NCBI GenBank assembly: GCA_027625915.1
Contig: JANTQA010000032.1
Coordinates: 4,836,001-4,900,000 of the forward strand
Reading direction: 5' to 3'
Source of the DNA: Anaeramoeba flamelloides
Lineage: Eukaryota > Metamonada > Anaeramoebidae
Length of the DNA stretch: 64,000 nt
The notes beneath the pieces are model-generated. The model worked only from the letters and a program-made list of their open reading frames with translations, was not told the origin of the DNA and made no database searches. The position numbers and the translations under genes are program-made. Of this stretch, positions 36,501 to 50,300 are shown piece by piece (the first letter of the stretch is position 1; each line of letters starts with the position of its first letter).

Positions 36501-39123
36501 ATTTATTTGTTCCAAAGTAAATTTTTTTCAAAATTTAAAAAAATTAAACCATAATTTTAATATTTTTATAATTAAAATAATAATAACAATAACAATATAA
36601 TAATAATAATAATAATTAGATGTTGGATTCCGTCTTCATTGTCCATTTGAACTTCAAGAATTATTAATTGAATACATATTAATTTGGATTAAGAATGAAG
36701 AATTACAAAATCTCTTATTTACGAACGAAAACAATAAAAAAATATTATTTGAAATTTTTCAGCAATCATTATTATTACCGATTTCATATGATCACGTAAC
36801 CAACCAAGTAATTGAGCAATATGAAAAATGGATTAAATTTAAACAAAACATTCCAGATCAAATCAAATTGAATGTTCAGAATTATTTTCAAATTTTCATT
36901 ACCCATGTTCTTAATGGATTTCATATCAAATACGAATCAAAGGACGAAGAATTTTTAGTCATTCGATTAAAAAAATTTATCGAAATGATTGAAATCTTTT
37001 GCAAACAAAAAACATATTATTTATCACAACAGACAATTTATTATTTAATCGAGTCATTTATCAAAGTGGTATTAAAATTAATTGAAGATAAAGACAATAA
37101 AATTTTTGAAATCTTATCTAGCAACATAGTTGGTGCCTTATTTAATATCTTTATTTCAACCAGAACAATGTCCCGGTATCATTGGAATCTATTTGAGAAT
37201 TTATTTTTAACAATTAGGAATCATTTTGATTCAGTAATCCAATGGAGACGTGCGTTGACCAAATTATGTGTAATGTTCCATCATCATTTATTCAAAGTAA
37301 CAAAGCAAGTTATCGACGATAAAACAATGTCTGATTTATCCCAGATTACCAATGAAACGCGATTATATGTTGATTCCCTACGGAGGAACCAGCCAAGTAT
37401 AAATTTTGAAAATGACTATATTTTCATTCCACCGATCAGCAAAAGGGAAAAGGATTTACCACATTGTTTAAAATTTGAAGACAATCAAGAGTGGAGGGCT
37501 TCAAAGGCAGTTTTTTTTTGGAACAAGATTTTTAATTTATTAGGAAATGTCTCCATGATCGAAGATGAAAGAATTCATCAAATTGTCATAGCTACGTATA
37601 TTCAAGTTTTTAATTTACTCTTAAAAATTCAAAGCATGATTGAAATTGCAAAGGAAAAACATGAACATGAAGAATTACAAAAGGGAATTAAACTTAAAAA
37701 AATAATTGAGCACCAACAGCAACAACAGGGAATGGGTGAAGTGCAATTAAATCAATTAATGAATGAAAAAAACAAATATGATGAAACAGCAATTAATTAT
37801 TCAAATTATAAAACTATGCCCTATTTAAAATTATTTTCTCCAATTTTATTTAATACATGTTTAGGTGATCAAAAAAAGCATTTACTGGGGCGTATTTTAG
37901 GTTATGGTGGTATTTGTCAATTATTTTGTCACAACTATCCAGATCAAATCGATCAGAAATATTTGTCTTATTTTTATTTTGTATTAATGAAAGGGCTAGC
38001 CTTAAAAAACCCTCTAATAATGGGCAGTATTATTAGATATGGCTCTCATTTATTTGGATATTGCTTCCCGGGGCAAAACGGTTTATTAAACACATTTGTT
38101 GACGCGTTGGAATACTTTTTAAGTTCTAATAATAAAGGGGAGATACCTCAGACGATTTTATATCATGCAATTACCTTACTATCGTCAATGATATGCTTCC
38201 AAGAACAATTTCAAAATTTGGAAATGTATAATTACTCAAGCATGAATCTTATTGAAAGCGATAATTTAAATGAATTTATTGAAATTCAAGAATTATTAAA
38301 TTACGAATTAGAAAAAAGGGAAATGGTTGCAGTTGAAATGATGAATTTGAAAGATCTTCTTATCAAGGAACAAAACAATAAAAATATAACAAACAAAATA
38401 AATCTTTTAAAAGAGGAATCCCTTAAGACAAACCAATTATTTCGAGAATTAATTAATGATAAAAATAAAAACGAAAATTTTAATAAATTTTTTAATAACA
38501 AGAAAATTAAATTAAGATCTCAAATAGTGAAATATTTATCAAACTTCCTTTTAAGAAATCAGTCAGAAATTATAATAAACAATGAAAATCAATTAATTGG
38601 TATTTGGACTCTTTGCACTTGTAGTTTGGTTGAACTTGAATCTGAATATCCAAAGGATGTTTCAATCATTTCTAATTCAATAAAGACCTTTGTTACTTAT
38701 TGCAATAGTGCAAATGATGAGGTATCCGAGGCAGCTAATTCTGCATTATCTAGTATATCTACCTATTCAACGGAAATTAATCAATTGAACCCACAAATCA
38801 TTCCGCAATTAGTTAAAGACCAATGTAAAATCATTTTAGAACTTTTAAAGAAAATTGATTCCTTAATTTATTCATCGGAAAGACAAAAAAAGGAAAAACT
38901 TCCAATTGTTGAAATTCCAAAATATATTATTTTTATTTTAAACAATTTATTAGAATGGTTAATATCTTTACCAGATTTATTACTAAACCAAGACATTAGT
39001 TCCATTTTTTTTGCTACATTGACAAATTGCTTAGGAATTAATGACATTGAAAAAAACATGAATAATAATAATAAAAAGACTCAAGAAAACAATAATGATC
39101 CCAATAATAATAATAATAGTAAC

Positions 39124-39211
<88 letters not shown>

Positions 39212-41286
39212 TTCTTAATATTAATATTAATGAGAGTGAGAATCTTAAAAATAGTTTTAACCAAAATGAAAATAATAAAAACGAAAATCAAGTAAATAAA
39301 GAGAAAAAAAATATTAAAAAAAAAAAAGAAACAGTTACACTGTTAAGCCGTCGAAAATCAAAAATTAAAATTGGGTTTGGTTCAATTTCTAGTTTAAACA
39401 TAAACAACAATTCTAATTTATCAATAAATAAAGGGGCACAATCGTCAAAAGAAGCTCTCACAACTACTTTATTTGAATTAATTTTAGCAACTAAAAAGGA
39501 AAAGCTATATAACGAAAATAAATTGAAAAGACCAGAATTGGAGAAAAATCAACAAAAAAATAATTCAAAGGTTCTCCATTTCAGCCATCAATTAGTAATT
39601 GCTGTTGAAATTGTTCTATTGCGTTTATTGGTATCCTGGGGTAATAACCCATTATGCGAAGGTATTGAATGGACCAGTTCCCATTTTATGGACGATATGG
39701 TAGATATACCACATGGCTATATTGTGGAAGTTGATTCTAAATTAAAAGAGAATTCAGTTGAGGAAAAGGAAAAGGAAAAGGAAAAGGAAAATCAATCAAA
39801 TGGTAACACTAATAGTGCTAAAATTGATGTTAAAACTTGGTATAACTATTCCAAAGTTTTTTCTTATAAAGAAGGAACAATAATATCCCTTCACCAGTTG
39901 CCAATTATAAATAAAAAAACCAATGAGCGAAAAGTTTTAATAAGATTAATTTTAAGAGACATTACAGGTAAATACATTTGGGACTGTGAACAATTACCAA
40001 ACTCACTAAGTATTATTAATCGATTACAGGACGAAAATGAAATTAAAAATTTCATCTCGGAAAATAATAACAAGGACTCATATGAAGAAAAAATCAAAAC
40101 CAAAAAAAATAAAATTGAACTTGAAATTGAAAAGGAAAAAGAAAATGAAAATGAAAAGGGAAAAAGAAAATACAAGGAATTGCCGATTTATGAAAATGAA
40201 ATTGGAAAAGAAAATGAGAATGAAAATGAAAATGAAAATACAGACATGCTAGGGGAAATGTTAAATTATATCTCTGAAACAATCGAGTCAGAAAAAAATA
40301 TTGAATTAAACAAGCCACATATTAATTTAAAAAATGAAGAAAAATATCAGCAAATTTCTCAAGGATACAAAAATCAAAAAGAAAAAATGATTTCGTATTT
40401 AAAAACGAATTCAAATCAAATCACGACAAAGGAAGCTCTAGATATAATACCAACTGGGAAAAAGGAAATAAATAATTATTGGCTATTACCCAGATTGCTT
40501 CTATCGCAATTGGGCTTTTTCCACCATACTTCAAAAGAAGAATTAATATTTTTATCTCGATCAGATCGGTTAGATCGATCCTTAAAGGAATTAGACAAAA
40601 GAAATGCACGAGAGGTGCAAAAAATTGGTGTCATTTATGTTTCGCCAAATCAAAATGAGCAGATCGAGATTTTGTCAAATGAGTATGGATCACCTTTATA
40701 TGAAGAATTCGTTAATGGACTCGGATGGGAAATTGAAACTTCGAACCATTTGGGGTATCTTGGTGGGCTGGATAAATACGGTATCACGGATGGTACTTCT
40801 TGTCCATATTTTGCAAATTTCCAATTTGAAATTATTTGGCATGTGATCACAAGAATGCCCACTTCCAAAAAAAATCCAAAGCAAATAAATAAAAAAAGAC
40901 ATGTAGGTAACGATTGGGTACATGTGGTTTGGTCCGAAAACGAAGATCAAGAATACGACCCAACGACAATAACCTCACAATTTAATTTTGCTCATATCGT
41001 AATCTATCCCTTGCCAAATGGTCTGTTTAGAATCCAAATTTTTTTAAAAGATGGAGTTAAACTATTTGGTCCTTTAATAGACGGCATGATCATCAATAAA
41101 AAATCTTTGCCCAATCTTGTGAGAACAACAGCAATGTTTGCCAACAAATTTACCAGATCTAAACAAAAGGCTTATCAACACCCTCTTCCAACGAGATGGG
41201 ATCTCTTGGTCGAAACTATCGAAAGATATAAAGAAACAAAAAATTTTAAAGATTATTTTTCAAATATTTTAAATATTAACAATTGA
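30546..41286 (+). CDS. RALGAPA: Ral GTPase-activating protein alpha subunit (RalGAP alpha), six exons
   Basis: Exons are 30546-30636, 30739-30849, 30962-31072, 31215-31421, 34355-34555 and 36620-41286. All five introns are phase 1, giving about 1,795 residues. The catalytic subunit of the RalGAP complex switches off Ral-type small GTPases. The N-terminal exons follow the animal protein: KRIRFLSEYL, then LFAIFEKLQLF, RKRGFNQFLIFL and FEIFQQSLLLPIS. A RapGAP domain occupies ~1575-1780, with ILSNEYGSPLYEEFV, GLGWEIE, TRMP, and HVGNDWVHVVWSEN, whose Asn (~1671) is the catalytic 'Asn thumb'. FGPLIDG and a downstream LPNLVRTTAMFANK complete the domain. The middle holds an Asn30 run and Lys/Glu-rich linkers. 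Introns 4 and 5 are 2-2.9 kb and carry MITEs; the first three are about 100-140 nt. It is tail-to-tail with the CIPK gene. Tuberin (TSC2) is the alternative, but the exon-by-exon match favours RalGAP alpha. Confidence 0.93.
32282..32335 (+). mobile_element. MITE family 2, end fragment
   Basis: The string TTTCAAAAATTGTGACAAAC plus about 30 bp matches the left end of the copy at 32993. The rest is lost. It lies in RalGAP intron 4. Confidence 0.45.
32993..33198 (+). mobile_element. MITE family 2, ~206-bp copy
   Basis: Left end CATTTCAAAAATTGTGACAA is followed by an (AT)n tract and GTATTCAAG. A degenerate inverted right end lies near 33175-33198. It matches the element at 35469-35672 in length and order. 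It lies in RalGAP intron 4. Confidence 0.55.
35469..35672 (+). mobile_element. MITE family 2, ~204-bp copy with clear inverted ends
   Basis: Ends TTTTAAAAATTGTGACTCACAT and its inverted partner ATGTGAGTCATAATTTTTGAAA are complementary over about 22 bp. An (AT)n tract lies at about 35507-35527. It is in RalGAP intron 5 and has no coding content. Confidence 0.7.
39124..39210 (+). repeat. (AAT)29 coding microsatellite, poly-Asn
   Basis: 29 consecutive AAT codons follow one AAC and give Asn30 at residues ~1075-1104 of RalGAP alpha. Use of a single codon implies recent replication-slippage growth. The antisense poly-Ile frames are artefacts. Confidence 0.95.
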
Positions 41287-41806
41287 AATTAAAATAATTT
41301 ATTATTTTATTTTTGATCAAAATGCTTTTTGGCTTTATGGAAATTATATATTTATATATAATATTATATCTAACACACATCTATATTTTAAAAGAAATCT
41401 TATTTTTATTTATTAATTTTTGAATTTTAAATTGTTATTTAGTATTTATTATAACAATTAATCTTTAATTTTTGGAAATCTTCTTATTTCACAAGTTTTG
41501 AAATAATAATCTTAATAACAATTTTATTATTTTTTTTTTTTTTTTTTTTGATTATAAATGAATTTAAAGTATATTTGTTAATTAATAGAAAATGTCATTA
41601 GATATTGATTGATTTTGTTTTTGAAATAATAACAATGAAATATTGTCACAATTTTTAATTTTTAAAAGGTAAAATTGGAAAGAGTTTTTCTTTTAATGTA
41701 TTTAAACCAAAAAAAAATTGTTTTTTTTTTTTCAATAACTATAATTTAGAATTTGTAGAAATGTGATAATGTAAAAATTTAAGATAAATGATTTTATATT
41801 GTTAAA

Positions 41807-42534
41807 GGGGTTAGCATATAGCAAGGAGAAGTCTAAGATTAAATATGGTGTTACTGGATACAAATCACATTAGTAACCCATAGTTCAAATGTCTCTAAAA
41901 ATTCGATTAGTAAAGTAGTAAGATTTTTTGATCTGATTAAATTAAAAAGGATCTCTGCAGAAGGTAAAAAACTCAAGAATTTTTCAGAAACATATCTACA
42001 TTTAAATGGTAAATTTAAATGGCTGAATTATCAATCTAAAGACTTTAAAGATGAAAAATATCGTTTGTAAATTTGTTGAGAAATGTAGATTAATTGCAAA
42101 AAAATTTAATTTTTTTAAATTATAAAATAATGGAACTTTATAGATTCTTTTGAAAAATTATTTCGCAAATATTAGAAATATATTGATGTTACAATTAGAT
42201 TTCGAAAATGAAAAAATCATTAATTAATCTTTGCGCTTTTCGGTTAATGATTATTGAGTTAACCTTTGAAATTAAAAAATTAAAAAAAATAGTTATTTTT
42301 CTAAGTTCAAAATCTGATTTATTAAATCTAAGAATACCATTATTTTGAGTTTCAATTATTAAATTGCAAGGTTATTAAAAAAATTTTCCAAAATGAAACT
42401 TTTTTAATTGTGATCCTTAGTAAAAAATCTAATAATTTATTGTTCAATAATATTTATAATAGATTCTTTATGGCCATGTTAACAAATTAACACTAATATT
42501 ATTTATATCTAATATCAACGGACCTTAATTATAG
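41807..42534 (+). repeat. Dispersed repeat R3, copy b (728 bp)
   Basis: It is a full-length match to 28971-29695 in the same orientation, starting about 520 bp after the RalGAP stop codon. Shared strings include AAGGAGAAG, TTCAAATGTCTCTAAAAA and TGATCMTTAGTAAAAAATST. Confidence 0.75.
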
Positions 42535-44304
42535 TCAAATAACAGGTCAAGTTAATAATTGAAGGAAGTGTTTTTATGGTTTGATTTTGGATTTGAACTT
42601 TTTTGGAAAGAAAATCAAAGTAAAACTATATTCTAATAATTTGTAGGTAAGATTGAATTTTTATGTTAAATCAGAACAATCGTGAAAAAAAGTGTTTACG
42701 TGTGGCTTTTTTTTTTACTCAAACCCCCACCTTCATATTTAGTTATTTTTAAGTACTTTCATTAATTTTTTTTTTAAAGTAATTCATTTTTTTTTTTAAA
42801 GGTTTGAACCTTAATTCAGTTTTTGAGAAATTATTAGAGATAATTCTTTAATTTAAAGCAATCAAAAGCACAATTAATAATAATTAATCTAGGTGAATAC
42901 TATCTAATAATTTATCTTCTATTGCATTTATTTTTTTTCGAAACCTATTTTTATTGAGGATAAATTACACTTTTTGTATTTCATAATTTTTTTTTTAATT
43001 TCATTATTTCTATTGGATCTTTTCAAATTCATTTGCCACATCAACTATTTCTCAAAAATTCCTTCAATGTTTATAAATTCAATCCTGAAATACCGGAGAA
43101 TAGTCAAATTTAATAGTTGATTATTTTTTTCATTTTTGTGGTTTTAAAAAAAGAAACATTTGTTTTTTAATTTTATTTTTAATATAATTCAACTTCTAAA
43201 ATAATTAATAAATATTGATATTTCAAATCAGTTTTATTATGATCCAGTTACCATACCATGAATACTTGATAATAAATATACCAATCACTCTAATTTATAA
43301 ATGGTAATAAAAAAATATAACACTTTTCAATAATTACACTTCGTAAAACTTGTAAAAATGAAATAGAAGAATGATTTCCAATTTGGCCCATTTTTCTTTC
43401 TTGAAAATAATCTTTATTCTTTTAACATTAATTTCCAATCTGATAATGAAAAATTCTACAAATTTATTTCAAAATTCAATCAGGTTATGAAAAATTTTAC
43501 TGCAAAAAATTCAATTTTCAAAATTAAAAAAAAAATTCTCCTAATATAAGATCGTAAAAAGTATTTTTGAAAAATTTTTTTTATAAATAAAATGTCATAT
43601 TTTTGCTTTTAGAGAAACTTCTTTTATAAATTATTGATATTCTAATTAAATAATTACTGTGTTAACCAATTTTGAAATTAGCCATTACAAAATTTAATTA
43701 GTATAATTAAAATTCAATTTTTTTTTTTTAATTTTTTGATGAATCTGAACTTAAGAACAATAATATAATTTCCAAAAAAGAACAAAATAATGGAATCATC
43801 AAGCCTGTTGTGATGGTACTGCACCCTAAAAAAGATTTTTTTATCACTAAATTAATTATCATGGTTATACTTTATTTCCTATATCAACAATCTAATAGTC
43901 TAATGTTCTTAATCACAAATAATATTCCCTTTGTACTTATAATTTTTTTTATTTTTGTACGATAAATATTCTTCCGGTAAAGACTTTGCCAAAGATTGAG
44001 TAAATTGAAAACAAAATGGAAAATACCCTTAAAAAAAAAAATAGTATTGCTTTTAATATTTGTAACTTTCTCAATACCAATAGAAATTTATCTCTTTTTT
44101 AAGGTATTTTGACCAAAAAAAAAAAAATAAATAAAATTTAAAAAGCATAAAAAAAAATATAAAATAAATCAGTTTTAATATTAATTAATTTCTTTGTTCT
44201 CAAAATAGTAAATATAAAAATTTTCGATTTAAAGAACTTTCAATTAGTTTTTGATTATCAAGTGAGCATAAATAAATAAATGTTGAAATCTTAAAAAAGA
44301 GATC
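42535..44304. other. Spacer between the convergent RalGAP and CIPK genes
   Basis: AT-rich; it must hold the two 3' ends. I see no gene, RNA or clear polyadenylation site beyond generic AATAAA-like strings. Confidence 0.4.
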
Positions 44305-47300
44305 TTATTTTCTGAAAGTATGAACTTTCATTAATTTTTTTAATTTTTTTTGTGCTGTTTTATAAATTTCAGTAAATTCAAATACATTACCGCGTTGTTT
44401 TCTAAAATCAACTAAATGCACTTTAGGTGACATTGAAAAGATTTGTACATTAAAACGCAACACATATTTTTCACGTGATCTCACTTCGGCTTTTATCTAT
44501 AATTTGTTTGAAAAAAAAAAAAAAAAGTATTAAAAGAATAAATTTCAAAAAATTAAATAAACAAATTAAGGTACATATTAGAATTTAGGTGATTAATGAT
44601 AAAAAAAAAAAAAAATAGAAAAGAAATTGAAAAAGAAAGTAGGAATTTTATATATATATTAATGTTAATTTAAAAAATATAAAAATGTGTTATATTTTTT
44701 CACAAAACACAAACGTTTTAATACTTTTTTATTTTACTGTTAAATTATTTATAACTCTATATACTTAATTGGTGATATTAAATCGTTAAAATTTTTATTA
44801 TTACTCGAACCAGTATTTTTTGAGAATTTAATTTGAATTTTTTTAATTATCAGCTAAAGTTTGAATAAAATCTTGATCTTCTTTTTTCAAACTCTAATTG
44901 GAGAAAATTCAATTGTTTCCTTTGTTCAGTTCTATCCAATTTATATTAAGAGTATTCTTTACCTTTCAGACTCTCAAAATGATATATTTTTTATGCACGA
45001 GATAATATAAATAGTCGTTCTTCGAACTTCTTACATATCACGTTATATCACATCAAATTATATCATTTTTTATGTTCTTCCAGGCGAAAATTACTAATAA
45101 AATGGGGATATTACTTGCAAATTAAAACAAGTAATACCGATACCATTTTCATTTCGAAGGCATTATTTCTGAAAGATATATTCAAATTTATTAAAGTATT
45201 CATCAAACAATATACACATTTCATTTTTGTTTTTATACAAATATAATATTTTATTATATGATCAATATAAAATCCATTTTAGAATATTAAAAAAGTAAAT
45301 TACTTTTACATTAGATAATTATTTATTATAAAAAAAAATTTTTTTTTTATTTTTTTATACTATTAAGAATTGTATAATAAAATTGGATCTTTGTTCTATT
45401 TGTTATTCGTGTATATTTGTATATTTGATTTAAAGTAATCTACAGCCATCTTAAAAGAATGAGAACTAAAAAATTTTAAAAAATGATTCAAAGAGTGAAT
45501 CAAATACTTTGAGTAACATTTTTTAAAACTTTTGAGTTCTCAATTTTGTAAAGCAGTCGTATAAAAAATTTAGAAGCTTTGGTTATTTTATAATATTTTA
45601 AATAAATTTTAATATCACTTTCCAAATATTTTGCACGCAAGTAATTTAGCAAGTTAAAAATACTTGTCTTAAATTAAAATCTATATTTTTTAAAATTTGA
45701 AATTAAATAAATTTGAGATTCCCTTCATAAAAAATTGGAAAATGATAAAAAGAAATCTTAAAATTTTAAATCAAAAAAAATTAAGTTCTATCTGTAATTT
45801 TCAATAACTAATTAATTTATCAATTCGTTTTTTGAAAAATTTGAAAATAGATTTAGTCTCAAGCAAGTGCTTATTAAAAAAAAAAACAAGATCAAACTAA
45901 ATATGTGATAATTTATATTGAGTAAACATTTTTTATCAAATTATTAATAAAAAATTAACACAAATATGATTTTCTTTTATTTTTGAAAGAATTAATTTGC
46001 ATTTTATTAAAAATCGTATTTTTTAAATATATTTTTTGTTTGTGTGTTGATAGATTCTTGTTTAATATTTGGAATTTAAATTCCATAATCCAGGGATTGT
46101 TCCGGATTTAAATACATTTAATGTTTAGTTTTAATATATGTATTTAATATTTTAAATAATCAGACTAGAGATTTTATTTTTTATAATTTAAATTCAATTG
46201 TCAAATTTCCAATATTGTTAATTATTGTTTTAAAGATATTTTTTGTTATGATTAAATTAATAATGGATCTAATTCTCAAGTATTTTTCATTGGTTAATAA
46301 AGATTCATAGTCTGTCCTTTTTCACTTCTCAAAGATCTGTTGAAATATATTAAAAAAGAAAATTTTAGTTTTCTTTTTTTTTTTTTATTTTGAAGGGAGG
46401 AAATCAATTTCCTCTTACAGCCCTAATTTCTAAATTTTTGTTTAGAAATCTCAATAAAGAATCATAATTTTCTTTATCATTAACTAATGATAAAATAAAC
46501 AATGAGTCTTTATTTCGAATAATATCAAAGATATTATTCTTATTATTTTTGTTAATTTGAATTAAATCTTTAATCCAAATTATTCGATTTTCTTTATAGA
46601 ATGGGCATTCCCATAAAAAATGATCGATATCTTCATCTGTATCTAGGTTTAAATATTTTTTGCATAAGTTGCAAAATTTTGTTTTTGTTTTATTCTTATC
46701 ATAAACATAAGAATATCTATTTAGATAATTTGTGAAATTTCTTAGTTTTAAGATGGAAGTTGAGCCCTTCCATTTTAAATATTTTTGTTGTTTGTTTATA
46801 TTGTTATTGTATTTAATAATTTTTAAATATTCCTGGCCTTTCCACCCAGTGCTATTTATTATTAAATGTTCTCTAAATTGATTAAGATTCGCATTTAGCA
46901 ATTTTAGATTTTCCGCTTTCCAATTGATATTTTCGTTGTCTTTTTTGGAAAATTTTAAATTTTTTGATATGTGTTCGAAACAAAGTGTTTCTAATTTACT
47001 TTTGAGTTTAAATCTTCTTTTATATATCGAAATTCTTACTTGGTCTATTTTTGCCTCAGTTTTATAAATTATTCTTGGAGAGTGTGGATTAATTTTTAAA
47101 AATTTTGTTACTTTTTTATTTATCCAAACATCTATCGAGTTGAAATCATTTTGGGTTAGATTGAAAATAACTAAATTTTAGTTTTCTTGTATGTTTTTTA
47201 ATTTTTGTACAATCAGATTTTTTTTTTTTTTTGTATTAATATTTTGAGGTAAAAAAAATTTCTCGTATTTCTGTATATATATAAAGTTTTAATATTTTAT

Positions 47301-50300
47301 TCATAAATTGTTTTTTAAAGCGAGATAACAATAATAAATGAGAAAGTATTTTACCTTGTAAGAGTTTTTGCTTTGTGTGACAGTAGTATTTGGTATGGTT
47401 TCTAAGTATTTTTGAATTTGTGTGAGTGCATCTTCTGGCTCTGTTGAAGTTGTAAAGCGTGTATAACTTTTTAGTTGTTCTCTTGGGTTTGGTTTTAGCA
47501 TTCTTCCCATATCAAATGCACCACTCATTCCAATTAAATCAAATGCATTCAATCTTTGAAAAAAAATACAAAGAAATATAATTTTAATAAAATAAAAAAT
47601 CATAAGGATAGCAATAATAATAAACAAGAGGAAAACGAACATTATTATTAAAAGAAAAAAAAAAAATTTAATTTACATCTTTTTTTTCCCCTGATCTTGT
47701 TGTTTTCCGCCACTTTCTTCAACTAATCCTCCGCCAAAAACATTTTCTACACTATATTTTCTCGATGTGGTGTTCGTTGATTTTAAGCCACTATTGTTAT
47801 TTTATAGTTGATTATTTTTAATTTTACAATTAGAAAATTTGAATTAAAAAAAGATTAAATATTCAAATTTTAAGAGTTGTGAAATAAATAGAGAATTAAA
47901 AAAAAAATAAAAAAATAAATTGTATTAGTCAAATGAAAATTTTTTTTTGTTTCATTTTCAAAAATTTAGGAATATATATATTTTCTATGTTTTTTCTGAT
48001 AAACCTTGTATTTTAAAAAACTATTTTTTTTCAAAAAAATAATTGCTTAATTTTGTGATCTCTTTTTTCAAAATTTTATAATGATGGGTATTTGAATTTC
48101 AAAATGTATTTGTTGATTTTTTTTTTTTTATAACTGAAGAAGTGTAAATTAAAACTCTAGATTTACTTATACTTTTATTTCCTTTCAGAAATTTAAGCGT
48201 AAAATCATGTATTTCACGATTATTAAGTAATGAAAATAATTTAAAATTATCTTGTTTTAAAATTAATTTATTGAGATTTATTTCTTTTAATTTATTTCCA
48301 AGTAATAATCGATCATTTTTATTGGAAGGAAAAATGTGTTTTTTTGTTGAAAATTGTTTCTCTGTATGAAAAATGCCTTTGGTGTGCTATTAATATACAA
48401 CTTTTTCGCCATGAAATCTTAATTATTGTAATAGATTGGGTTAAACTATAAATCAAAATAAACTAAATTTCAGAATAAATGGCCCGTGTTAAATTTGAAT
48501 TTTGAATTGTATTTGTATTGTTTTGAAGTTTTTCCCCTCAAAATGAAAAGTTTGAAAATAAATCATTTTTTCTCTTTTTTATTTTTTCCACAGTATTTTG
48601 TTAAAATGGAAAATGAAAATGAAAATGAAAATTTGGAAACAAGTAACAGATGAATTAATGAAAAAATTGGTTTCAAATATGAAAAAGAGATTAGATTTAG
48701 CTATTCAAATGGAAGGAGAATCGATAAATGGGTTTTTATTAATTTTTTAAAATTTCTATTTTTTATGTAATGCTTATTTCAAAATAAATGACCCAATTTT
48801 TTTTAATGGTTTTTTTTACTTTTTTTTATTTTATTTTTACAGGAAAAATAAATATCTCTTGGGTATAGAACTGAATATTAAAATAGAAATTTTTATATTA
48901 TAATAGATAACTTCAATTATTAAAAATATTTTTCTTTAAAATTTGATTTTTAATGGGTCAATGATTTTGAAATCGAGTTTAATTATTTCATGATAACATA
49001 GGAATAGTGTATATCAATTAATGATAATTAAAAAACTTATTTGTTGAATTTTTTAAAAGTTTTTGTTTTAAAAAAATCAATTTTTTTAGCAATGGGTCTT
49101 CATTTTGCAGAAAACTAAATTAACTTCCAAATATTTCTAATGAATGTGTCTAGTGGTTAGTATCTGGATGCTCTTTGAATTAGAAGTCTCAAATTTAGTC
49201 ACTTAAAAATTCACTCTTTGCCAGATTAAATACATTTTTCGAACATTTAACCCTTAAGAATAAATCAAAAGCTCAAAAAATAGAGACATCATATTTCCAC
49301 TTGCAAACCATTCATCGAATATTTTTTTATTCGAAAAAGATATTTTTTTTTTTAAAGTTATTTTAAAAAAGTGTTACCAAAAATTTTTTTTTACCTGGTC
49401 GTAAAATAGGTTTATTGGGGTTTGTTGTTGGTTTTTTAGATATTTTTGAAATCCTTTTTTTAGTCATACTTTTTAAAAAAGTCCCGAGTGAAATTATTTT
49501 TTTCCCCTTTAATATATAAGATCCACAGCAATAATTGGTATTGAAAGTAAATTCAATATTTGATTATTGGAATGGGATCAAATTTTCTCCTAGTTTTTTT
49601 CGATGGGTCTTTAATTATTGCTAATTTAATGCGAAATTTAGTTTTATAAATAAGGAGAAACGGTAACTGTACGTGTGATTTATCGAAAAAAATTCTGAAA
49701 TAAGTACTGCAAAGAGATCAAAAATACCTTTCATTTAATATTTCAATTAAATGGAAAAAAAAAAAAAAAAAAACTAAATCAAATATTTACACTTTAAACC
49801 AAGGGTCTTCTTTAATTTGCTGGAGAGAAGCTCTTTTAAGAGGGTCTGCAACAAGAATTTTTTTTAACAAGTTTTTCACTTTTTTACTAAAGTGATTAGG
49901 GTATTTAATATCCACATTTTTGATCATTTCAAAAAGAACTTCAAGGCTTGGATCGTCCATTGGCAAATAGCCTGCTAGAAATACGAATAAAACAATACCA
50001 CAACTCCAGACATCGGCAGCTTGCCCGTCATATCCTTCGCCTGTAATAACTTCTGGGGCGACGTAATTTGGTGTACCACATGCTGTTTGAAGAACATCTT
50101 CTTTGTCTGTTTTTAAAGCACTCAATCCAAAATCAGAAATTTTTAAATTGTCGTCCCCATCAAGAAGAATATTTTCCGGTTTTAAATCTCGATGGCAAAT
50201 ACCTTGTGAGTGTACAAATTCCAATCCTGCAGAATATTTAAATTTTTTGAGTTGATTAATTCGAAATTTGTTTTGTTTGTTTGTTTTTTGTTCGTTTTGT

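Noticed and set aside
39031-39295. Poly-Ile frames on both strands at the AAT run
   Set aside because: These are microsatellite artefacts inside the RalGAP coding exon.
46404-46901. Independent host gene of 165 codons
   Set aside because: The CCHC motif, poly(A) tail and target duplication identify it as a LINE 3' end; the frame also extends upstream without an ATG.
49787-49789. Stop codon ending a kinase-only protein
   Set aside because: A GTAAAT donor precedes it, and the downstream exons restore the NAF and C-terminal domains in phase.
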